NCBI GenBank assembly: GCA_001579985.1
Contig: LRSR01001395.1
Location: forward strand, 1-20,153
Length of the DNA stretch: 20,153 nucleotides
Reading direction: 5' to 3'
From: Hypsibius dujardini
Taxonomy: Eukaryota > Tardigrada > Eutardigrada > Parachela > Hypsibiidae
Program-made: the position numbers and the translations under genes
In this document: positions 1 through 6,331 of the stretch, in pieces
How positions within the stretch are numbered: the stretch's first letter is position 1
Layout: the number at the start of each line of letters is the position of its first letter
The notes under the pieces: generated by a model
The model's database searches: none
The model's input: the letters and a program-made list of their open reading frames with translations, nothing else
Told to the model about the DNA's origin: nothing

Positions 1-45
1 CTGCCTGTTTGTCTGCCTGTCTGTTTGTTTGTTTGCTCGTTTGTT

Positions 46-79
<34 letters not shown>

Positions 80-90
80 CCTGACTGTAA
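1..90. repeat. degenerate (TGTC)n microsatellite, intronic
   Basis: Pure to slightly degenerate TGTC/TGTT tetranucleotide tract that fills the visible end of the intron before the 110-485 exon. It is open in several frames, which makes false ORFs here. Confidence 0.85.
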
Positions 91-109
91 AAAGAGATGT
101 TCGAAACAG

Positions 110-485
110 GAAAATCAATTACGTTTCTCGGGCAGAAAGTATCGAGAAACTCGTCACCAGTAGCACGGACACAAACACCGACGATCTGGAACTGATTTTC
201 TCGCGTCAATCGGATATTGATAAGTTAGTGGTGGAAGTCGGCAGCATTGGGGAACGCATCGAAATCCAAGCAGACGAGGAAGAGAAAGTTGTCCGGAGAC
301 GAAAGGCTTCGTTGGTGAATCCGCTGTTACCGTTTGACTTCCGTTTGGAGGAGCAGATGAGCTTTCGGGAGGATGATATCCAGGGCGTGGTGTCGCCGCT
401 TTCACCGAGTGGTGTGTATTTCAATGACAGTTTCTTGAAGAATCAAAAGCAACGTGGGTATTTGAAGGAAGAAGCAAAGAAGTAA
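110..485 (+). CDS. terminal exon of an unrecognised protein (partial gene)
   Basis: This is the last coding exon of a gene whose 5' part lies left of the window. A TGTC-rich intron (1-86) runs into an acceptor ending AAACAG at 104-109. The exon begins at 110 in phase 2 and stays open to TAA at 483-485, about 125 residues. The peptide starts near KINYVSRAESIEKL, is acidic and polar in its first half, has a basic VVRRRKAS patch, then LVNPLLPFDFRLEEQ, and ends in lysine-rich LKEEAKK. I see no membrane segment or catalytic motif, and I do not recognise the family. RRRKAS resembles a basophilic-kinase phosphorylation site, which is inference only. The open frame continues 5' of 110 only because TGTC repeats lack stops, so that part is not counted as coding. 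Two overlapping ATTAAA polyadenylation signals follow the stop. Confidence 0.55.
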
Positions 486-507
486 ATGAAATGTAGCAAG
501 CGATTAT

Positions 508-518
508 ATTAAATTAAA
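508..518 (+). terminator. polyadenylation signal(s) ATTAAA
   Basis: Two overlapping ATTAAA hexamers lie at 508-513 and 513-518, 23 and 28 nt after the TAA at 485. This is the second most common animal poly(A) signal at a normal distance, and it supports 110-485 being a terminal exon. Confidence 0.5.
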
Positions 519-657
519 AGGAATTTAGAGCTGGCGTAACTCTTGTGATCCGCATCAACTTGTTTTCCGGGTCTGATTTTTTTGCTTCATGTTCTTCGGC
601 ATTTTCCGGCAAGCGATTGCGAACACGTTGTCTGTCTGTATTACTCTATAATGTTCT

Positions 658-693
658 GCTAGTGCTAGTGCTAGTGCTAGTGCTAGTGCTAGT
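658..693. repeat. (GCTAGT)6 hexanucleotide tandem repeat
   Basis: Six perfect copies of GCTAGT in the gap between two convergent genes (stop at 485 on plus, stop at 872 on minus). The unit contains CTAG and differs from the GTCT-type repeats that dominate the rest of the window. No gene is seen in 486-871. Confidence 0.9.
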
Positions 694-871
694 GTAGCAA
701 ACTGAGCAAGAACGACCCATCCTAAGCCTCTTACAGCAGAGTACAGCGAAGAACTCGCATTCGAGTTATGGATGATTTTCAAAGGACCAAGACGAGGCAC
801 TGGTTCCTTTTCAGAAGCTGAAATAGATATGCAGTCAATACGCTTGCTCGTTATTACACTATCATCAACTA

Positions 872-1777
872 CTACTTTACATTTGTGTCAAGAATTAAGG
901 CTATAATTAAACCGTAAAGGCCCAGAACCTCAGCAAAGATGAGGACCAAAATCATCCCGACGAAAAGTCTAGGTTGCATCGCTGTGCCGCGGACGCCAGA
1001 CTCACCGGCGACGCCTATTGCATAGCCCGCAGCTAGGCCACAGAATCCCACGCTGAGGCCGGCCCCCAAATGGCAAAAACCACTGCAAGATTAGGCGTAT
1101 ATACTATCGATTCAGTCATGCGGAAGACACAGACACAGACACAGACACAGACACAGACACAGACACAGACACAGACACAGACACAGACACAGACACACGC
1201 AAAGACGGACATATAGGCACAGGCATATACATAAACACAGACAAAGACAAAGACAGACAATGACAGACTTACAATGTATTCGTGTATCCTCCAGACGCAG
1301 ATAGCTTCGTCACTTCGATTTGGGGCGTAAAATGCGAAGTTACTGACTGGGAGATGATCACGGCCACTACTAAGCCATAGATTGCTATGATGCCAGCCAT
1401 TACAATGGGAATTATAGATTTCATGATCAGTTCTGGTTTGGAGACAGCCCTGCAGACACAAACCCACAAACAACGTTCTATCCTCCAATCAGTGCTAACA
1501 CACTCGATCACATACATTGTTGTATTCACGTGCACCTAACTGCCTACGATTACGATTACGATCACTCTAAACATTCCCGCGATCACTCTAAACAAACGTT
1601 AAGTTACATTCCCGCGATACCGCTTCCGGATTTGGCTGTTCCATAGGCCGCTCCCAACCCGGTGAGGACCATCGCCGATGTTGTCCCCATCACACCGAAA
1701 AAGCCAGCGTAGACTGCATTGTCGGGTGTCAGTGTGTCTGTTGAATTCAAGTTGATCGGGACGATGGGCGTGGCCAT
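872..1777 (-). CDS. ATP6V0C: V-type H+-ATPase 16 kDa proteolipid subunit c
   Basis: This is the membrane rotor subunit of the V-ATPase, carrying protons across endomembranes. Three exons join with exact phase: complement(1608..1777), (1273..1449) and (872..1082), both introns phase 2, giving 185 residues. Visible hallmarks are [15 protein letters not shown] in helix 1, [21 protein letters not shown] in helix 2, LGAGLSVG and [13 protein letters not shown] in helix 3, and [18 protein letters not shown] in helix 4, whose Glu is the proton carrier. The ATG at 1777 gives [10 protein letters not shown]; the only in-frame codon further up is a TTG. The usual length is about 155. The extra residues lie in the N terminus (with an Asn-Ser-Thr sequon) and in the helix 2-3 loop at the exon 2/3 junction. 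Intron 2 holds an ACAGAC array. The family call is near certain. Confidence 0.95.
1126..1196. repeat. (ACAGAC)n microsatellite in V-ATPase c intron 2
   Basis: About 11 near-perfect ACAGAC hexamers lie within the 190-nt intron 1083-1272 and take up over a third of it. On the sense strand of the gene they read GTGTCT. Confidence 0.9.
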
Positions 1778-1870
1778 GGCAGAGCGCAAACTAATTTCTG
1801 GAGCTTAAGCGAAAATTCAACAGTGACATCTCGTTAAGGGCGAGGCCCATAACGAACTCTAGATTCAGAT

Positions 1871-2024
1871 GACGCACCCGTGCCACGTGCAGCTGCTACA
1901 GTTTCCCAGCAAAATAACAACTTGTTTCATGTCTATGACGCACCCGTGACGCAGCCGTGCAACTGTAGCAGCCACGCGCAGCTGCAACAGTTTCCAAGCA
2001 AAATAACAATTTGTTTCATGTCTA
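1871..2024. repeat. imperfect tandem duplication with internal inverted repeat
   Basis: Copy 1 (1871-1936) and copy 2 (1937-2024) both begin GACGCACCCGTG and share the 3' block CAGTTTCC..AGCAAAATAACAA.TTGTTTCATGTCTA. Copy 2 carries about 22 extra bases. GCTGCTACAG (1892-1901) and CTGTAGCAGC (1963-1972) are perfect reverse complements, so the pair can also fold. The segment lies upstream of the V-ATPase c gene and could be promoter DNA. No gene is seen in 1778-2200. Confidence 0.8.
1884..1889. promoter_or_regulatory. CACGTG E-box upstream of the V-ATPase c gene
   Basis: A palindromic CACGTG sits about 107 nt 5' of the V-ATPase c start codon, inside a short duplicated segment. In vertebrates, TFEB/MITF-family factors drive V-ATPase genes through CLEAR elements with a GTCACGTGAC core. 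Here only the central six bases match. A second CACGTG lies in intron 1 near 1528. Regulatory function is inference. Confidence 0.35.
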
Positions 2025-2218
2025 AGGCAGAAATGGTTGCGAGACAGAAATCTTCATGAACAGCAAGTTTTTTCCTAAAGCTTCTTAGACATACAGCGAA
2101 CCTTATTCGAGTACAACTTAAAGTATGGCTGCAATTCGTAACAATTCAACAGTGACTCGAGCAAAGTGGAGCATAAATAATAAAATTTGAAAAAATGAAG
2201 AACAAAGAAATAAATGCC

Positions 2219-2752
2219 CTAGACCGTCGGTTGTGGCCGCCATCGGACCGTCGGACCGTTGGTCCGTTGGTCCGTTGGTCCGTTGGTTGGACCGTCGGTT
2301 GTGGCCGCCATCGGACCGTTGGTCCGTTGGTCCGTTGGTTGGACCGTCGGTTGTGGCCGCCATCGGACCGTCGGACCGTCGGACCGTTGGTCCGTTGGTT
2401 GGACCGTCGGTTGTGGCCGCCATCGGACCGTCGGACCGTTGGTCCGTTGGTTGGACCGTCGGTTGTGGCCGCCATGTGAGTTTTCCGTCGCAGGTTTGGA
2501 TTGGAGAACGTTCTGCCATTCATCCATGTTCGGGCGTTGGGGTCTCCAGCCCATGTGGTGATTGTCGCCGTCTCGAAAAGTTGAAATGTGGGCCTTGATG
2601 TCACGGAGATTTTTTGGAGTGCCCATTTCCGGTAAGGCTAAGTGAAAGCCCTTTCGGAGGCGTTCGCGGGCATCATTGCGCCTCACCACTAGGGATTGCC
2701 CGTGGGCATGGTGGACCTCCATGGAGGTGTTGAACTTCGCTCCGAGCATTCT
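2219..2752 (-). CDS. possible exon of an unrecognised gene running into the minisatellite
   Basis: On the minus strand a good acceptor (CTGCTATTACAG) ends at 2753. After it a frame stays open to TAG at 2219-2221. The first 90 or so residues, from about 2752 to 2480, look like normal protein: MLGAKFNTSMEVHHAHG, RRNDARERLRKGFHLALPE, GTPKNLRDIKAHISTF. The remainder is translated minisatellite (GPTVRWRPQPTVQPTDQR-like). I do not recognise it. A plausible upstream exon around 2780-2940 ends at a GTAAGA donor, but its best frame meets TAG at the junction, so I cannot join the two. It may be a terminal exon invaded by the repeat, a pseudogene fragment, or chance. Confidence 0.25.
   Translation of the reverse strand, partial: RMLGAKFNTSMEVHHAHGQSLVVRRNDARERLRKGFHLALPEMGTPKNLRDIKAHISTFRDGDNHHMGWRPQRPNMDEWQNVLQSKPATENSHGGHNRRSNQRTNGPTVRWRPQPTVQPTDQRSDGPTVRWRPQPTVQPTDQRTNGPMAATTDGPTNGPTDQRTNGPTVRWRPQPTV
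2222..2475. repeat. nested GC-rich minisatellite built on GGWCCGTY
   Basis: Five copies of a constant block, GACCGTCGGTTGTGGCCGCC, start at 2222, 2290, 2342, 2402 and 2454. They are separated by runs of the 8-mer GGACCGTC/GGACCGTT/GGTCCGTT and a closing GGTT. The periods are 68, 52, 60 and 52, that is 52 plus a multiple of 8, so repeats vary at two levels. The array is open in several frames on both strands and produces many spurious ORFs. It differs completely in composition from the CA/GA repeats elsewhere. Confidence 0.92.
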
Positions 2753-2948
2753 CTGTAATAGCAGTATAAGTGGTGAAAAGCGAGTTGTGTCTTACAAGCC
2801 CAACCCAACAGGTCTGCATATTGAAGACTAGAATTAAACGCACTCTTTAAAGGTTTCTGTTTCCTCTGACTTTTCATCTCTGCTCCTATATGAGTATTGT
2901 ATCGTTCAGTCACTCTGCGCTTATTTCCCAATACGTGTCTGACAAGTG

Positions 2949-3080
2949 AGTCTGTGCCTGTGTCTGTGTCTGTGTCTGTGTCTGTGTCTGTGTCTGTGTC
3001 TGTGTCTGTGTCTGTGTCTGTGCCTGTGTCTGTGTCTGTGTTTGTGCTTATGTCTGTGTCTGTGTCTGTGTCTATGCCTC
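2949..3080. repeat. (TGTGTC)n microsatellite
   Basis: About 20 TGTGTC hexamers with a few substitutions (TGTGCC, TTGTGC, TATGTC) between the possible minus-strand exon at 2219-2752 and the gene ending at 3190. No coding potential beyond the repeat itself. Confidence 0.9.
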
Positions 3081-3189
3081 AACTGTGATGTTTGTCTGGT
3101 TCAAAATGATTCAATATCGCTCTAACATTTTCGGTTCGTGAGCGCCCGTGTCTCTGCGTGCGCTTACAGGTAGGCTTCTGTCTATGAGT

Positions 3190-4135
3190 CTATGACTGAC
3201 TATGTCTACGCAGTCTCCACTTCTGATTCCATTGACAATAATGCTTTCTTACGGCATCGATTTGTCTTTTGGTCGTTTCATGGGTTCTCTGAGCCCATTG
3301 TCTAAGGAACCAGTCCCTTCCATAGTCGTTCATCAACACTCGTGCCATCAAATCTCTAAAAAATACATCTTCATCGTAATCAATTTCAGCTTGTTCGTAC
3401 CTTTAAATCTGAAACGGTGAGAAGATTTTTTTACGGAATAACTCGCTCTCGCTCGACTAGGTTCGGAATCCGGCTCCTCCTGTTCTCCAGAAACGACTGC
3501 TGCGTATGCTCCGCCGCAAAATGATCCGACTCGCTCTGCTTGTGCGTCAGACAGAATTGATTCCATTCTTTCGGCGTCTTCATCCCGGCGTCCAGAGCCG
3601 CGATATTGGTCTTCACTCCGACGTCCAGAGCCGCGATATTGGCCTTCATCCCGGCGTCCAGAGCCGCGATATTGGCCTTGATCGCGTCGCACTTCCGGTT
3701 TTCCCTGGTGTACTTCCGCAGCTGATCATCTTGATTGAATTCGTTCCAGTTATGCATCACTAAAAACAGACGCTTCTTTCATTCGTATTTCAATTGTAAA
3801 AAAAAACGTTAAAAGAAACAAAAAATAATTTACCATTAGCGACGTAATCCCATTTTCCCCTCGGTTTATAGACCCCATAAGCATGGTCCTTCGGTTTCAG
3901 CTGGCCAAATGGCGGAAGTTGAGCTCCCACTTCCATCTGTCAGACCAGATCGCGTATCGGTGCACAATCGAGAACAATTAACTCTCGAGAATTCAGACTT
4001 GCTCGGCTTGCGGAAATTCGAGCTCGTGAATTTACATACGTGTGACGCCGTAATAGCCCGGTTTCTGACCATGGACGGTCGACGAACGCCGATCCGGAGG
4101 AAGTAATCGAATTTATTCTCCCCGTCCTTGACCAT
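3190..4135 (-). CDS. unrecognised four-exon protein with hendecad repeats; possibly axonemal
   Basis: Four minus-strand exons fit in phase: complement(4040..4135), (3834..3936), (3435..3759) and (3190..3400), 244 residues from ATG 4135 to TAG 3190. Donors are GTATGT, GTAAAT and GTAAAA. Exon 2 reads EVGAQLPPFGQLKPKDHAYGVY..RGKWDYV. Exon 3 reads NWNEF..LRKYTRENRK, then three 11-residue units (NIAALDAGMK-like) suggesting a hendecad coiled coil, then KEWNQFCLTHKQSESDH. Exon 4 reads EIDYDEDVFFRDLMARVLMN and YGRDWFLRQWAQRT. The W/Y/PG-rich beginning plus coiled coil recalls small axonemal microtubule-associated proteins and is faintly like CFAP77. That is a memory-based impression, so no symbol is given. 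The last intron would be only 34 nt, and its acceptor is the weakest junction. The true start may lie further upstream. Confidence 0.5.
3578..3676 (-). repeat. three 33-bp coding tandem repeats (11-aa units)
   Basis: Three 33-bp units at 3578-3610, 3611-3643 and 3644-3676 each encode (A/T)NIAALD(A/V)G(M/V)K on the minus strand. They differ by few bases and keep frame exactly, which suggests recent in-frame duplication within the coding exon. A period of 11 suits a hendecad, right-handed coiled coil. Confidence 0.8.
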
Positions 4136-4312
4136 TTTTAGGGCGAGATCGTCTTCAGTACGTTCCAAATCGGATTAGGTCGGAGGATGGTAGGCAATTA
4201 CGATTCAGATTGTTTTCCTGCTTCAAAGCGGTTCCTTGTCTGTGAGCTAATGTCAATGAAGGAGGAGGTGAAAATCTTGAAACTTCAGTTTCAGCTTTGA
4301 TAAAATTAAGTG

Positions 4313-4953
4313 CTAGATATCTAAGCGACTGGGAAGGTCACCAAGGGCAATGATGCAGGAGCCGATTGGGCGACCTTTCTGGTCCGCGTTTCGTTCAGAA
4401 ACAAACTGAAAAAAAGTCAGACACAGACACTGACACAGACACAGACACAGACACAGACACAGACACAGACACAGACACAGACACAGACACAGACACAGAC
4501 ACAGCACAGACACGGGTACTGCCCATACTATCAAGTGCATGCGCAAGGCACTGCTTTGACAAAGGACCAAGCAAGTGCACAGTTCGGCAGGTGTGGTGAT
4601 TGTTGTTGAATACAAAGTCACATACACGCGTATGTAAAGGCCTTAACAAAGTCTGTACTCTGTAGTTCTTTTACAAAGGCAAACTTTCGGCACACCAGGC
4701 CTACGAGGTCTTCAGGAAAACACCCTCCTATAAAAAGCTTTAATCGAATCTGGACATCCTTTCAATGACCCATCTCAAAGGGCAGTACCGCTACCGCGCT
4801 CCCTCATCCGGTCCCCCGACTAAAAGGACGCCGCCTTTGTTCACGCACGAATCGCACCGCCGGAACTCAATATCCCCCACCGGCCGCCAGCGGAGCAATC
4901 ACCCTCTCGTTAACTGTCGGAAAAAGAGAGCCATAAAGCCCCGCCCCCTTCAT
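4313..4953 (-). CDS. unrecognised small multi-exon protein (coding blocks)
   Basis: Three minus-strand blocks look coding though none is a long ORF. Block 1, complement(4881..4953): ATG then KGAGLYGSLFPTVNERVIAP, to a possible GTGGGG donor in phase 1. Block 2, complement(4626..4727), after acceptor CTTTTTATAG, in matching phase: GGCFPEDLVGLVCRKFAFVK then ELQSTDFVKAFTYA, with several possible donors (GTAAAA, GTTAAG, GTATGT). Block 3, complement(4313..4405), after an excellent acceptor (GACTTTTTTTCAG): FVSERNADQKGRPIGSCI then IALGDLPSRLDI and TAG. Block 3 is in phase 0, which fits the GTTAAG or GTAAAA donor and gives a protein of about 75-85 residues. The last intron holds an ACAGAC array. I do not recognise the family. 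The stop lies 177 bp upstream of the next gene's ATG on the same strand. Confidence 0.45.
4420..4505. repeat. (ACAGAC)n microsatellite inside an intron
   Basis: About 14 ACAGAC hexamers lie just 5' (on the minus strand) of the terminal exon 4313-4405. The T-rich acceptor of that exon abuts the repeat. Confidence 0.9.
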
Positions 4954-5042
4954 CCCTGTGGGTGCATGTGTGTGTGTCTGTGTCGGTGTGTGTGTGAGCA
5001 GTCCCCGTTCAATCCAGAGATCCCGCCACACGCTCATTCACA

Positions 5043-5058
5043 GCGCGCGCGCGCGCGC
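5043..5058. repeat. (GC)8 alternating run
   Basis: Sixteen uninterrupted alternating G and C bases, the classic Z-DNA-forming sequence, 90 bp upstream of the putative minus-strand ATG at 4953. A mixed TG tract follows on the other side (about 4968-4996). Confidence 0.9.
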
Positions 5059-5667
5059 CCATCTACCCTTGAGAGTCAACCAGTTCGAACGCATCCTCCG
5101 CGAACCCGTATGACGAGGAACCCACAACTCCCCTCATTACACAACATCTCCCCTTCTCATTACACAACACCGCAGAACAAGAAGTAGAGACCTAAAGTAT
5201 TGATCGATCCGTCTGGGTGCGCTGCACGAGGCATACCCGACCGACCGACACTGACTATCCTCATAAGAACCCAGGCACCGGCAGAGACATGTCCCCTTTT
5301 TTTCAAAATCATTTCGATTTTAACTTGCAGATTGCGTTAATGGATTGGGCGCGACGAGTCCGATTATCAGTCACGGGGTGTTTCTTTAATTTTTCCCTCC
5401 TCCATCCTGACTCCTCATATCCCGGAAGAGAGAACGAGAAAGAGAAAGAGGGGAGAACAAGAGAGAAAGAGAGAGAAGGGGGAGAGTGAGGAGTGATATG
5501 TGACTGGCATCCCGCATATGCATCCCACATAGGGTTCTCCGGAGTCCGGACGGACAGGGTCGCGTGGGGGAACCATATCGCTCGAGGGAAGGAGGGAGGA
5601 AGTGGATGATGTAATATTGGGTTGTGATAATTGAACGGGCTGTCAGTTGGTCCCGTCTGCCGCTTGT

Positions 5668-5819
5668 CCACACACACACACACACACGCACAGACAGACA
5701 CACACAGACACACACTATACATGCCCCTTTGCCTTCCTCTTCCACAATTTCGGTCCGCCCATCGATGTGTCTGTGTGTGTCTATGCGTGTCTGTGTGTGT
5801 GTGTCTGTGTGTGTGTATG
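5668..5819. repeat. facing (CA)n and (TG)n arrays
   Basis: A CA/CAGA array (5668-5716) and a TG/TGTC array (5766-5819) are roughly reverse complements, separated by about 49 bp of unique sequence. Together they could form a long imperfect hairpin or cruciform. Confidence 0.75.
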
Positions 5820-6331
5820 GATGCATGTGTTGTCTTCACTTCCTGCCTTCTCGGTCGCGGCACGCGAGATCCCATAACGGGTTCCCGTTGTGATCGCGGG
5901 TCCCCCCGCGCCTTACTGTGTCCGTGTCTGTGTTGGTGTCTGTCTATACCCTTACACTACACATATATATGTGTACACCGCAAAGCACGCTGTTGCAGGG
6001 GGACGTGCGATAAAAGGCAGCAATCCCGGATCTGCGGATCGTACAATTTAACTCCCCACCAATCGGTTCCACCCCAGCGCGCTCAACCGACCGGCGAAGT
6101 CGCGGGGATTTTTTCTCCCTTCTTCCCTTCTTCCCTTCTTCGCTTTCATCCCTCTCACTCTGCCGTGGTTTTACTCCTTCATTCTTCCTGAGTTGCTCCG
6201 TCGTCGTCGAGACCTCAACATACACCGTCGCGTCCTTGTGCCAACTTGGCGGTTCGTTTCTGCGGATTTGTCTGGAGCCTGCCGATTAGTGTGTGCCTAT
6301 TTGTCTGGATCGTCAGTGACCGAGCGGGAAA

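Larger units (their letters stand above)
4954..6331. other. CpG-rich divergent intergenic region and 5' leader of CNRIP1 copy A
   Basis: The region lies between a minus-strand start at 4953 and the plus-strand ATG at 6332. It holds a (GC)8 run (5043-5058), a GA-rich purine tract (about 5426-5490), facing CA and TG arrays (5668-5716, 5766-5819) and a polypyrimidine stretch with three CCCTTCTT-like units (about 6110-6140). It is likely to contain a bidirectional promoter. I see no TATA box I would defend. Open frames here are low-complexity HTHTQ/CVCV peptides and are not counted as genes. Confidence 0.45.

Noticed and set aside
1778-1789. Earlier start for V-ATPase c
   Set aside because: The upstream codon is TTG, not ATG; the ATG at 1777 is the first methionine of the frame.
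2222-2475. CRISPR-like array
   Set aside because: The repeat units are adjacent and internally repetitive, with no unique spacers, and the DNA is eukaryotic; it is a minisatellite.
4765-5187. 140-codon plus-strand frame
   Set aside because: It is antisense to the better-supported minus-strand blocks and rich in Arg, Pro and Thr from CpG-rich promoter-like DNA.
5309-5875. 188-codon minus-strand open frame
   Set aside because: It is made mostly of HTHTDTH, CVCVCV and SFSFSFS peptides from CA, TG and GA arrays, with no splice or homology support.
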